45,698 nt of DNA from a virus, in IMG/VR virus record IMGVR_UViG_3300048672_000711, positions 1 through 45,698 of that record; one strand, 5' to 3'. A program made the position numbers and the translations under genes. The notes beneath the pieces are model-generated. The model was not told where the DNA came from. It did no database searches and saw nothing but the letters and a program-made list of their open reading frames with translations. Positions 31,536 through 39,676 of this stretch are shown one piece after another. How positions within the stretch are numbered: position 1 is the first letter of the stretch; the number at the start of each line of letters is the position of its first letter.

Positions 31536-32272
31536 GCCAGTTACAAAAAGTAGAAAAAACAAAATCAGTAGCAGCACCTATCTCTGTATTCGCAAAGCGA
31601 GCAGATACGGCTATTGACCAAACCGATATCCTTATCCCTAAGCTTTTGCTCATGCAGGGCCTATCAAAATGGGTATCTGAGGAAAAGGCTGCAATGGGAG
31701 ATATCGTTAACTCTGTCACTGGAAAGCTGCTAGGCGGCAAGAAAGACAGCATTAACTTTATCCCAATTGCCCACAATAAAACGTGGGTACGATATAAGAT
31801 CGAAGGCGGAAGTCCAAAATATATTGGAATTGAGCCACATACTCCCGCTAATGCTCGTCGTCCTTGGGAAGAGGAAATCGACGGGGTTAAGTATCGTAAC
31901 GACGCTTGCCTTAACTTTTTCGTATTACTTGAAAGCGAGATCCAAGATCCACGTGCAATGCCTTACGCTCTCTCTTTTCGCCGAACAAGCTACAATGCTG
32001 GCAAAAAGCTGATCACTCATTTTGCCCAGTGTGATATGGCTGGCCTAGCTCCCTATGCTGGAGTGCTTACGCTATCTAGTAGCAAGCAGCAGAATGATCA
32101 TGGACCCTATTACACCTATGACGTTATTCCTCTGAAAGATACACCCTCAGATTATTCTACTAAGATCAACCAATGGGCAGACTTTCTATCTCGGAACGTG
32201 GTTCGTGTTGACGATAGTGATATTGAAGCAGAAACGGCTACTGGAGCCGGAGTAGAAAAGACCCAATTTTAA
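31532..32272 (+). CDS. Candidate single-stranded DNA-binding protein
   Basis: This 246-aa protein has an OB-like beta-rich body (about residues 60-190, with INFIPIAHNKTWVRYKIEGG and NACLNFFVLLE) and an acidic C-terminal tail ending VEKTQF. A terminal Phe on an acidic tail is the signature of SSB and T7 gp2.5 partners. It lies between helicase and polymerase. The evidence is architecture and position. Heptamer units at 31937-31957 encode EIQDPRA. Confidence 0.65.
   Translation: MSQLQKVEKTKSVAAPISVFAKRADTAIDQTDILIPKLLLMQGLSKWVSEEKAAMGDIVNSVTGKLLGGKKDSINFIPIAHNKTWVRYKIEGGSPKYIGIEPHTPANARRPWEEEIDGVKYRNDACLNFFVLLESEIQDPRAMPYALSFRRTSYNAGKKLITHFAQCDMAGLAPYAGVLTLSSSKQQNDHGPYYTYDVIPLKDTPSDYSTKINQWADFLSRNVVRVDDSDIEAETATGAGVEKTQF
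31937..31957. repeat. Heptamer cluster inside the ssDNA-binding candidate
   Basis: GAGATCC and AAGATCC, then ACGTGCA in the same phase. Confidence 0.6.
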
Positions 32273-32280
32273 TAGCCCGT

Positions 32281-32322
32281 GGCCCTGCTTAGTTTAGTCG
32301 TTTTTTCTAAGCGGGGCCTTTT
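32281..32322 (+). terminator. Long-stem terminator before the small DNA-binding gene
   Basis: GGCCCTGCTTAG (32281-32292) pairs with CTAAGCGGGGCC (32307-32318) with one G-T pair, over a T-rich loop, then TTTT. It would reduce transcription into the polymerase unless antitermination or read-through occurs. Confidence 0.75.
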
Positions 32323-32334
32323 AAGGAGTACACA

Positions 32335-32523
32335 ATGGCCCGTAAAATCAAACGCAATGCAGGTAAAAAAGTTCTGTTCGTTTACATCAATGGTGAAAAC
32401 AAAGATTTTTTATCTGAACATGCTCGTATTCATAATCTATCCCTTACACAATTAGTTGAGGTTGTACTTGGTAGATACGTGAAAGATAACTCGAAGACAA
32501 AAGCTGTATCAGCCAATGTCTAA
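32335..32523 (+). CDS. Small ribbon-helix-helix-like protein
   Basis: This 62-aa basic protein (MARKIKRNAGKKVLFVYINGE...) has a strand then two helices (DFLSEHARIHNLSLTQLVEVVL), the layout of ribbon-helix-helix regulators. AAGGAGTACAC precedes the ATG. It overlaps the polymerase start, so it may regulate that gene. Confidence 0.65.
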   Translation: MARKIKRNAGKKVLFVYINGENKDFLSEHARIHNLSLTQLVEVVLGRYVKDNSKTKAVSANV

Positions 32524-34345
32524 CATATTCGTCACTAAAGATAACTTTGAAGAAGTCTTAAGTATCCTTGAGCATAAACCATATTTAGCATTAGATACGG
32601 AAACTACAGGACTAAGGATTTACCACTTAGACAGACTTTTCTCAGTTATCATTAGCGACGGATTTGATTCGTACTATTACAATTTCAAAGATTATGGAGA
32701 CGGTTCCCCATTTCTAACTTGGGACTATGTTAAAAAGCTTCAACCATTGCTGAATGGCAACAGGCTTTTATTCATGGCTAATTCCAAGTTTGATATGTCA
32801 GTTCTCGCCAAGGAAGGCCTAAGCGTTAGTTGCCCAATACATGACGTACTTGTAGTTGCTCGCCTAATCTTCAATGAGCACCTATCCTATTCGCTCGATT
32901 CCTGCGTAAAGCGTGACCTAGGCGAAGAGAAAGACGATAGGGTAAAGAAGTACATGAAAGACAATGACTTATATCGTAAGCATTGTATCCCAGGAAAAAA
33001 GACCGAAGATTTTATCTATTTCTTTGATGAAGTACCTTTTGATATGATTTCCGAATATGCCTGTAAAGATGCGCTCCTTACCTTTAAGCTTGGTGTATTT
33101 CAACTAGAAGAAATGCGAAAACTTTCTTCGCTAGATCTTCCACCAAGATCACTAGAAACTGTGTACAATAATGAAAAGAAAATTACACAGGTCTGTTTTA
33201 GAATGGAACAGACAGGAGTTTTGATTGACAAAGAATTTTGCGAAAAGGCAGTTGCCTTCGAGTCCGACCGTTATACACGTGCCGAAAAGTTATTTTACGA
33301 ACAAACCGGGCAGACGCTCGTCAACTCCGGCAAGTCCCTCGGTCCAATCTTTGAGGCTTTGGGTTTCAAGCCCGGAGTCACAGAAACAGGAGAGTACGAA
33401 GTCGCCGACTATTTCCTTGAGTCAGTTGACCACCCCGTTGCCAGAATAGTACAGGAGTACCGAGATGCCTATAAGCGTTGTAATACTTATTTCCGTGGTT
33501 TTCTTTATTTTGCTGATAGTAGTTCGGTGGTACACGCGAATTTTAGGCAAGCTGGAACAAGAACTGGACGATTTAGCGTTTCAGACCCAGCACTTCAAAC
33601 ACTCAGTAAAGAAGAAGACTTCATTGGAGACTACCCAATCAGACGTGCCTTCATCCCAAGGCCAGGATTCTGCTTTGTAATGATTGATTACAAGGCGATG
33701 GAGTTTCGTCTTACCGTTGATTACGCAGGGGAAAGATCCATCATCAGAAAAATAAATGAAGGTATGGACCCACACGAAGCAACGGCCCAAGAAATGCATA
33801 CCGATAGAAGTAAAGCAAAGACACTTAACTTTGGACTGCTTTTTGGAATGGGTAAAGATAAATTAGCCAAGGCCCTCGGAGTATCTGTTCAGGAGGGGAA
33901 GAAGCTCAAGGCCCAATACTTCGAGGGTCTGCCTTATGTAGAAGCACTTATCGCAAAGGCAAAAAATACCGCAGCAGTTCGTAAGAATATCATCAACTGG
34001 TTCGGTAGAATCTATCATTTCCCAGATCCACGGTTCACGTACAAAGCGGTTAATAGCTTAATTCAAGGGGGCTGTGCAGACGTGGTTCGTGTTGCCATGG
34101 TTCGGTGTGATGAATACTTAGCTGGTAAGAAGTCGAAGATGGTTTTGCAGGTCCATGATGAATTGATCTTTGAGGTACATGAAAGTGAGCTTGACATAGT
34201 TCCAGACCTTCAGAAGATAATGGAGTCTGTCTATATTCCACAGAACGGTATGCCTCTTCTATGTTCCGTGGACCATAGCTGGAAATCATTAGCAGACGTT
34301 GTGGAAGGATTACCGATTGGCAAAGCAGAAGGAAACATCATTTAA
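32516..34345 (+). CDS. Family A DNA polymerase with 3'-5' exonuclease
   Basis: The 609-aa protein has exonuclease motifs LDTET (Asp27, Glu29), NSKFD (Asn89, Asp93) and YACKD (Asp185), and polymerase motifs VMIDYKAMEFR (A, Asp391), RSKAKTLNFGLLFG (B, Lys435, Phe439) and VLQVHDELIFE (C, Asp548). This is the T7/Pol I-like replicative set without a 5' nuclease domain. Motif B has Phe443 where a Tyr is usual. The C-terminus (ending GNII) overlaps the nuclease gene. A heptamer cluster (34023-34043) encodes part of the PDPRFTYK segment. Confidence 0.96.
   Translation: MSNIFVTKDNFEEVLSILEHKPYLALDTETTGLRIYHLDRLFSVIISDGFDSYYYNFKDYGDGSPFLTWDYVKKLQPLLNGNRLLFMANSKFDMSVLAKEGLSVSCPIHDVLVVARLIFNEHLSYSLDSCVKRDLGEEKDDRVKKYMKDNDLYRKHCIPGKKTEDFIYFFDEVPFDMISEYACKDALLTFKLGVFQLEEMRKLSSLDLPPRSLETVYNNEKKITQVCFRMEQTGVLIDKEFCEKAVAFESDRYTRAEKLFYEQTGQTLVNSGKSLGPIFEALGFKPGVTETGEYEVADYFLESVDHPVARIVQEYRDAYKRCNTYFRGFLYFADSSSVVHANFRQAGTRTGRFSVSDPALQTLSKEEDFIGDYPIRRAFIPRPGFCFVMIDYKAMEFRLTVDYAGERSIIRKINEGMDPHEATAQEMHTDRSKAKTLNFGLLFGMGKDKLAKALGVSVQEGKKLKAQYFEGLPYVEALIAKAKNTAAVRKNIINWFGRIYHFPDPRFTYKAVNSLIQGGCADVVRVAMVRCDEYLAGKKSKMVLQVHDELIFEVHESELDIVPDLQKIMESVYIPQNGMPLLCSVDHSWKSLADVVEGLPIGKAEGNII
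34023..34043. repeat. Heptamer cluster inside the polymerase gene
   Basis: CAGATCC and ACGGTTC, then ACGTACA in the same phase. It lies between motifs B and C, in a loop region. Confidence 0.6.
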
Positions 34346-34643
34346 GGAAAAAGTTAAAGATGATCTTAAGATTGTCGAAAATTGTTGGTACGTTAAAATT
34401 CAGCAAAGGAGCATCAGGGGAATACCTGATTTACTATTGTGCATAAACGGAATGTTCGTAGCGATAGAACTGAAGACCGACAAAGGGATAGTGTCACCGC
34501 TCCAAAAACATATTCTTTCGCAGATTACCTTAGCGAAAGGTTTAGGACTTGTAGCACAACCAAAAAATTGGAAAAGTGTTTTAACAGCGTTAATTGCCTT
34601 AGGGCGGGGAGAAAATCATGGTTCTGACGATAGCAGAAATTAG
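34317..34643 (+). CDS. VRR-NUC nuclease, TTG start
   Basis: This 108-aa nuclease has the VRR-NUC motif RGIPDLLL...FVAIELKTDKG...Q (catalytic Asp, Glu, Lys), which fits phage Holliday-junction or flap nucleases. No ATG is in place; the TTG at 34317, 7 nt after GGAAGGA, is the best start and lies inside the polymerase gene in another frame. It likely works with the polymerase. Confidence 0.82.
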   Translation: MAKQKETSFKEKVKDDLKIVENCWYVKIQQRSIRGIPDLLLCINGMFVAIELKTDKGIVSPLQKHILSQITLAKGLGLVAQPKNWKSVLTALIALGRGENHGSDDSRN

Positions 34644-35058
34644 AAATCAACAGTTTATTGAGGCACTACGGAAGTTAGGTGCATTACCACTTCCAGCAAA
34701 GGTAGCTTACAAAGCCAGCAGGATTTGTTCGATGGTTGATACAGAACAACGTGCTGCCCAAAAAGCTTTTGAGCAGATGGTTCGTCGTCTTGGTGAAGTA
34801 TCGGACGATGGTAGTTTTAAAATCAAAGACGAGAACAAAGATTCTTGGGTCAAAGAAATGACTGATTTTATGAAAACAGAGATTAACATTCCTTGGGAAA
34901 AAATCAACATTGATTCTATTCCTGATAGCGTTATGATATCTGCTGAAGATTTAATGAATCTAGAACCAATTCTCTTTGGTCTAGAATCTCTGGAGGGAGG
35001 AAAAGATGAAAAAGACAGCAAAAAAGATGAAGAAAAAAGTAGCAAAGAAAGCTTGTAA
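34618..35058 (+). CDS. Last replication-operon protein, helical with charged tail
   Basis: This 146-aa protein (MVLTIAEIRNQQFIEALRKL...) is mostly helical and ends in a Lys/Asp/Glu-rich tail (about residues 126-146). It overlaps the nuclease gene. The layout (helical body, charged tail) recalls small phage proteins that bind host RNA polymerase or a partner, but nothing specific is recognised. A 19-codon frame with its own ribosome-binding site overlaps the tail. Confidence 0.65.
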   Translation: MVLTIAEIRNQQFIEALRKLGALPLPAKVAYKASRICSMVDTEQRAAQKAFEQMVRRLGEVSDDGSFKIKDENKDSWVKEMTDFMKTEINIPWEKINIDSIPDSVMISAEDLMNLEPILFGLESLEGGKDEKDSKKDEEKSSKESL

Positions 35059-35065
35059 GAAGTAG
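35006..35065 (+). CDS. Possible 19-residue Lys-rich peptide overlapping the preceding gene
   Basis: The ATG at 35006 follows GGGAGGAAAAG closely. The product MKKTAKKMKKKVAKKACKK is like the repetitive basic tails of histone-like proteins. It is in another frame than the preceding tail and stops just before the terminator. It may be real, a frameshift extension, or chance in A-rich DNA. Confidence 0.3.
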   Translation: MKKTAKKMKKKVAKKACKK

Positions 35066-35118
35066 CATTTAATCAGCCATAAAGCTGATCGCGACTTTCG
35101 TTACTTCACTTCTAAAGT

Positions 35119-35149
35119 CCAGTAGATTCATTCCTACTGGCCTTTTCTT
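35119..35149 (+). terminator. Terminator of the replication operon
   Basis: CCAGTAG (35119-35125) pairs with CTACTGG (35134-35140) over an 8-nt loop, followed by CCTTTTCTT. It stands between the plus-strand operon and the end of the minus-strand late operon. On the minus strand the T-tract is absent, so it is mainly a plus-strand terminator. Confidence 0.72.
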
Positions 35150-35315
35150 ATTTCATCTTGGTCCAAGGAGAAGCTGGTTTTTTCTTTGGGGCATACTCAG
35201 GAAGTTTCATTCCCTTAGATGCTTTATCAAACTCGGCAACAGTCTTAGGAGAGATTTTTCCCTCGTTAAGAAGTGCATGGAATTTGCCTTGCTGGGCTTT
35301 ACTAGCATAAGGCAT
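35148..35315 (-). CDS. Small DUF3008-like protein
   Basis: This 55-aa protein begins MPYASKAQQGKFHALLNEG. The SKAQQ start, VAEFDKASKG centre and Lys-rich end match small phage proteins often grouped as DUF3008. It is the last gene of the late operon. Function is unknown. Confidence 0.72.
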   Translation of the reverse strand: MPYASKAQQGKFHALLNEGKISPKTVAEFDKASKGMKLPEYAPKKKPASPWTKMK

Positions 35316-35318
35316 AAA

Positions 35319-35537
35319 TTACTCCGCTAGTTTTTTGGTAATATGCTTACGAAGTTGAGCAATGGAAGTGATCTTTCCACTTGGCTTTCCACAGTCTGGA
35401 CATTTATCCATTGGAGCACCACAAGTTGGACAATCTTCCATTCCAGAAGCTTGTTCCTTGGATTCTACTCCTGGAGCGTCCGATGCTTCGTGGCCTTTTG
35501 ATTCTTTTGCTTGTACTTCTTTCATAGACTTTTTCAT
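35319..35537 (-). CDS. Small zinc-ribbon protein
   Basis: This 72-aa protein has a disordered charged N-terminus and a C..C...C..C ribbon (DCPTCGAPMDKCPDCGKPS, about residues 35-53), then a helix (AQLRKHITKKLAE). It could bind a partner or nucleic acid. It precedes the last late gene. Confidence 0.7.
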   Translation of the reverse strand: MKKSMKEVQAKESKGHEASDAPGVESKEQASGMEDCPTCGAPMDKCPDCGKPSGKITSIAQLRKHITKKLAE

Positions 35538-35540
35538 TTG

Positions 35541-36071
35541 TTATCCTTTATTCATTAAGTCTGGATTCTTTAAAAGTTCTTCTATTAAAGCATCATTTGT
35601 AGTCGGTAGATCTTTCAATTTTCTAAAAGCATCTTGTTTTTCTTGATTTTTAAATGCTTCATCTACATATGAATGTGCCCAATCCTCTGATGATTGTTTT
35701 ATCTTAAAATGAGTTTTAGTTGGAATTGAAGACCATGGACTTCCTGATTCTTTTACGTGTTGTAACTCATGCTTAAGATCCCCCAGAGCACCATAATTAC
35801 CCAATCTTTCATCAAGAACAATATCTGCTGGCCCTTGTGTATTTGGTATCATAACTGCAAAAGCTGAGTTTTTTTCACTATATTTATTGGGGTCTCCAAA
35901 AGAAACTGTTGGCTCTGGTGTTGTTTTATTTAGATCTGCTTTAGCTATTTCAAGATCTTTTAAAATACTCCAAGGAGTTTGGTACTTGCTCCCATATTGG
36001 CCAGAATATTTTCTTCCAGTATCCTCTCTTGCTTTCCATTCTTTTTTATCTAATTTTTTCGTCAATCCCAT
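35541..36071 (-). CDS. Putative metallopeptidase (HELQH) of the virion region
   Basis: This 176-aa protein contains LKHELQHVKE at about residues 99-108, with the zinc-metallopeptidase pattern HExxH. A possible third ligand lies near the later HSYVDEAF segment (His133, Glu137). The N-terminus is charged and the rest helical. It resembles phage polyvalent-protein peptidase modules with HELQH. It starts at a TAATG overlap after the previous gene. Processing of virion proteins or host-protein cleavage are both possible. Confidence 0.65.
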   Translation of the reverse strand: MGLTKKLDKKEWKAREDTGRKYSGQYGSKYQTPWSILKDLEIAKADLNKTTPEPTVSFGDPNKYSEKNSAFAVMIPNTQGPADIVLDERLGNYGALGDLKHELQHVKESGSPWSSIPTKTHFKIKQSSEDWAHSYVDEAFKNQEKQDAFRKLKDLPTTNDALIEELLKNPDLMNKG

Positions 36072-36274
36072 TATTTAGGACCTCGAACTTCTTCTTTTTT
36101 ACCTTGCTCCAGAAGTTTTTTAAGTTCTGGGTCTTTCGTTGTACTTAGAAGAGAATCACGAATCTCGCGCCTAATTTCCATTTCCTGTTCAGCTTGCTTA
36201 ACAAGTTCCCAGATCGAAGATGGAAGTTCGCCTCTCTTGCCGCCTGGTACAACTGATTTGCTTGTATCTTCCAT
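36071..36274 (-). CDS. Small charged helical protein
   Basis: This 67-aa helical protein (MEDTSKSVVPGGKRGELPSS...) starts after GGAGAATAAC and overlaps the next gene. No domain is recognised. It could be a minor virion or chaperone protein. Confidence 0.62.
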   Translation of the reverse strand: MEDTSKSVVPGGKRGELPSSIWELVKQAEQEMEIRREIRDSLLSTTKDPELKKLLEQGKKEEVRGPK

Positions 36275-36275
36275 G

Positions 36276-38402
36276 TTATTCTCCTGAATCTTTCAATGAA
36301 TTTTTCAGTCTTTCGGTTGTTATTTTTCCAATAGCATTTTTAGCGGGTACTCCAAAGAACGCTTTCATAAATGGATATTTTATTCCTGTATCAGTTGGAA
36401 TGTTTGGGCTACCAATTATACTTAGAGAATCAAGTCCTATATTATCTAGTTCTTTTTGAAGTCCTTCTAAGGATTTACCTTTTCCACCAAATAAAATATC
36501 AAAAATCTCAGGAGACTCATTTCTAAGTTTTCCAATATTATTAGAAAGTTTTTGTGGGTCGATATCTCCATTTGCAGCTTTTGATTTATTTGCAATCTGT
36601 CCGATCTTATATTCCCTCATTGTCTGATATTGTTCGGGGAATTGCTGTTCCATTTGCTTTAAAACTGGAAGTTTTTCGTTTGTAAACATTTTATTGATAA
36701 ATTTATCTACTTCCATAGAATCAATTTTTGATTTAACTCCTGGAAGTCCTCCTTTAGCTTTTACAATCTGTCTAAGTCCATTCAGAAGATTGGCCCATTG
36801 ATTTCTCGCTTGTTTAAGTTGTGCAAGAGTATCTGTTCCCTTTGGAGTTTCTACAGATAGTCCACTCTCTGTCTGGAATCCTGGTTTTGCTTGAACGACT
36901 CCCGTCCTAGTTGTTTGATGTGGAGTCCAGTTTGCTGTTTCAGGAATTTCTTTTCCGGGTATAACTTTTTTAGTCATTAGTGGTACTGGAACTTCCCCAG
37001 CATTTTGGCCAACATCTTCTAGTCCAAGAGTTGTTTGATATCCAGCTTCTCTTGGTACCACTCCTTGAGTCGTTGCTGGTGGTTCTGCTGGTGGAGCTGG
37101 AACTTGCTGGCTAACTTGTCCAAGATCTTGCACCCCACCATGAACTTGAGTACCTTCTCCTGCTTGATAAACACCAGGACTAGTTCCCATAATTGGATTA
37201 TACACAGTTGTTTCTGGAATAGATTGTGCTGGAACAGTTTGTTTTGTAACTACTGTAGTGGGTATTTCACCTGTAGTTTGCCCAACATTTTCTATTGGCA
37301 TTTCAAGTTGCTGTCTCATTTCAGGAAATGCTTGTAAAACATGATCATACTCAAGACGTTTTAGTTTCCCAGAAATTTCAACCAATGCTTGTTTGTCTGA
37401 TGGTTTTATATTTTTATCCGCAATAACTTCATTAAGACGAGTATTTACTCTCTTTATTCCATCAACTGTAGTTTGATTTTCAAGATCTGATACGACTTGT
37501 TTAGCTTGCTTTGCCGCTTCAGATTGTGGAAATTCTTGAACAGCTTTTGTATTTAAAATTGAATCAGATGCTCTACTGACTAACAAATCATTTGTTGGTA
37601 ATTTTCCAGTAACTTGAGCGACTTCATTAAAAGAAGTTTCAATTGGAAAAGCCTTCTTTCCTATTTCAGATTTTAGTCCCTCTTTGACCTGCGAAGCTAG
37701 TTCTGCTGGAGTCTTTTGGCTCTGCTCTGACAATATGTTTTGAACTTCTGGAGCTGTTCTATCTTGAACAGATTGTGGAATAAATCCTGGTTCTCCCCCA
37801 GTAGCTAATGGTATAGCTTTTGCTCCTTTAAAAAGAGCATGATAAATATGTGGATAGTTATAATAGAGAAGTGCTTTTGCTGCCTCAACTTGAGCTGGTG
37901 GATTTTTCGCTAAACTTTGGAGTCCTTTTTTAGCTAGAGATAATGTCCCCCCAGCAGCTTGACCTCCAAATTCAGCCATTGCTCCAGTAGAAGCAGCTTC
38001 TAATGGTCTTTCTACTAAAGATTCCATTGCTGTTTGTGGGGCAGATTTCATCTTTAAAGCTGTTCTCAATGTATCTGCCAAAGATTGTCCTGCTACTGCT
38101 CCTCCAGCAGACATTGCTGGTCCTGCTAATGTTGCTAGACCACTAGTTGGAAGTTCCAAGGCCCCAGTAGCTAAAGCTCCAGCGGTCATACCCATAACTG
38201 GAAATGTCTTAAGAGCATTTTCTACAGTAGATTCCTTCATTCCAAGAATTTGTCTTTCCTCTGGAGTAAGTTGCTCTGTTGGTTTTTGGGCTCCTGCGTT
38301 TAAAGCGTCAAGTTCCTTTTGTTCTGCTGTAGTTAATCCAACAGGAGAAGCCTGAGCATTTAAAGAATCAAGTTCCTTTTGTTCAGCTTCAGTTAATGCC
38401 AT
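36276..38402 (-). CDS. Large ejection-type virion protein with N-terminal repeats
   Basis: This 708-aa protein has LT.AEQKELD.LNA repeated at residues 3-16 and 23-36 and a third, LTPEERQIL, at 45-53. A hydrophobic Ala/Gly-rich segment (about residues 66-112) could contact membranes. A Pro/Thr/Val-rich middle has a duplicated module (about 370-428 and 460-516, each with VGQ..GE.P...TK..IPET-like text). The C-terminus is helical. The length and repeats fit an internal or ejection protein that enters the host with the DNA; this is inferred. Confidence 0.7.
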   Translation of the reverse strand: MALTEAEQKELDSLNAQASPVGLTTAEQKELDALNAGAQKPTEQLTPEERQILGMKESTVENALKTFPVMGMTAGALATGALELPTSGLATLAGPAMSAGGAVAGQSLADTLRTALKMKSAPQTAMESLVERPLEAASTGAMAEFGGQAAGGTLSLAKKGLQSLAKNPPAQVEAAKALLYYNYPHIYHALFKGAKAIPLATGGEPGFIPQSVQDRTAPEVQNILSEQSQKTPAELASQVKEGLKSEIGKKAFPIETSFNEVAQVTGKLPTNDLLVSRASDSILNTKAVQEFPQSEAAKQAKQVVSDLENQTTVDGIKRVNTRLNEVIADKNIKPSDKQALVEISGKLKRLEYDHVLQAFPEMRQQLEMPIENVGQTTGEIPTTVVTKQTVPAQSIPETTVYNPIMGTSPGVYQAGEGTQVHGGVQDLGQVSQQVPAPPAEPPATTQGVVPREAGYQTTLGLEDVGQNAGEVPVPLMTKKVIPGKEIPETANWTPHQTTRTGVVQAKPGFQTESGLSVETPKGTDTLAQLKQARNQWANLLNGLRQIVKAKGGLPGVKSKIDSMEVDKFINKMFTNEKLPVLKQMEQQFPEQYQTMREYKIGQIANKSKAANGDIDPQKLSNNIGKLRNESPEIFDILFGGKGKSLEGLQKELDNIGLDSLSIIGSPNIPTDTGIKYPFMKAFFGVPAKNAIGKITTERLKNSLKDSGE

Positions 38403-39676
38403 TATTTACCAGCCTTTTTCAAAAGCTCTTGCCTTCTTGCTTCTTGTTCTGTAGTAAGATTTCCTGATGGAGTTGCTGGGCTTGACGTTGGGCCTTGAAA
38501 GTTTGCCGCTTTATTATATCCAGACTTGACCATCGTATTTAGATAAAGTTTGTAATCAGTCTCAAGTTTTTTATCAATATTATCTATCTTCTTAAGAACA
38601 GTAGTTTGTGAATCTCCGAAGTTCGGAAGCATTTTATCATATCTTTTCCAAGCATCTTTTCTTAATACTCCACCTTGTAACAATCTCCCAATCTGCTCAT
38701 TCATCATTGAAATAGTGTCATTAACATATCTAGCATTTTGGTCTAATCCAAGTTGCCCAGATAGATGGTTTAACCATCCCTCTGCACTTCCAGTATAAGA
38801 ATTGTCTGCTGGGAATAAACTTAAATTCTTTTTTATAAGATCCATATTGCTTTTTACTTCAGTAATTTTTCCTTCACTATCTGCAATATGTTCTGCAATT
38901 TTTGTTGGCAAAGGCTTATCTGCGCTTCCTCTTTTATCTGGTGCAGGAGTTCCTGATTCATATTTTGGGCCTGGAGTAGAAGGTTGTTTAATCAAAGCTT
39001 TCAGAACATCTGTAAGTTCTGGCTTTGCCATCTTATATCCACCCTCAATTGCAGAACCAAGTCCCTTTAATGCTTCTGTTGATGCTGCTGCTTTCATTGC
39101 TTGAATACTTAGAAGTTTATTTTGCAAGCCTTCATATGGTTTTCTTCCGGACTCAAAAGTTTGGGCTAGTGGCATCATTGGTTTACCAGTAAGCACTTCT
39201 CCAAGTTGAGCCACACCCGTCATACTTGGAATAGAGTCTTGTCCTAAAGATCTTATCAAAGCTTCCTTAGTGAGTTTTTCGGGCATATCTAAAGATTGAC
39301 CAGCAGTTAAATACTGGGCCTGAGCTAAAGGTAAAACCGTGTGCATATATTGATTAAGAATATCTTTTGATTCTGGGGTAGCTCCTGATTGTAAAATTCT
39401 TTTTGTTTTTTCATCTACTACTTCAGGAAGTCCCTGCTCCTGAGTAGTTACTTTATTTACTGCTGCTGGATTAGCTGCTTGCATTGATTTTTGTGCAGCA
39501 GCGGTACTTGATGCTGAAGCAGGACTTCTAATTCCAAGAGCTTCTAGCTGAGCAGCCTCTTCAGGAGTTTCTGGTACTGGTTGAAGTTTACTCTCACCAG
39601 AAAGAACTTTTTGAAGTTGAGCATTATCGTCTGGTACTTGAAAGCGTTTTAGATTTTCCCAACTAGAAGCTGCCAT
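38402..39676 (-). CDS. Helical ejection-type virion protein
   Basis: This 424-aa, Gln/Ala/Leu-rich helical protein (MAASSWENLKRFQVPDDNAQ...) has long helices in the middle and a Lys-rich end. It precedes the large repeat protein and fits podovirus internal-core proteins in size and composition, without a recognised motif. A TAATG overlap marks its start. Confidence 0.65.
   Translation of the reverse strand: MAASSWENLKRFQVPDDNAQLQKVLSGESKLQPVPETPEEAAQLEALGIRSPASASSTAAAQKSMQAANPAAVNKVTTQEQGLPEVVDEKTKRILQSGATPESKDILNQYMHTVLPLAQAQYLTAGQSLDMPEKLTKEALIRSLGQDSIPSMTGVAQLGEVLTGKPMMPLAQTFESGRKPYEGLQNKLLSIQAMKAAASTEALKGLGSAIEGGYKMAKPELTDVLKALIKQPSTPGPKYESGTPAPDKRGSADKPLPTKIAEHIADSEGKITEVKSNMDLIKKNLSLFPADNSYTGSAEGWLNHLSGQLGLDQNARYVNDTISMMNEQIGRLLQGGVLRKDAWKRYDKMLPNFGDSQTTVLKKIDNIDKKLETDYKLYLNTMVKSGYNKAANFQGPTSSPATPSGNLTTEQEARRQELLKKAGK

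Noticed and set aside
35072-35089. ATCAGC...GCTGAT hairpin as the operon terminator
   Set aside because: The stem is short and lacks a following T-tract; the hairpin at 35119-35140 with CCTTTTCTT is better.
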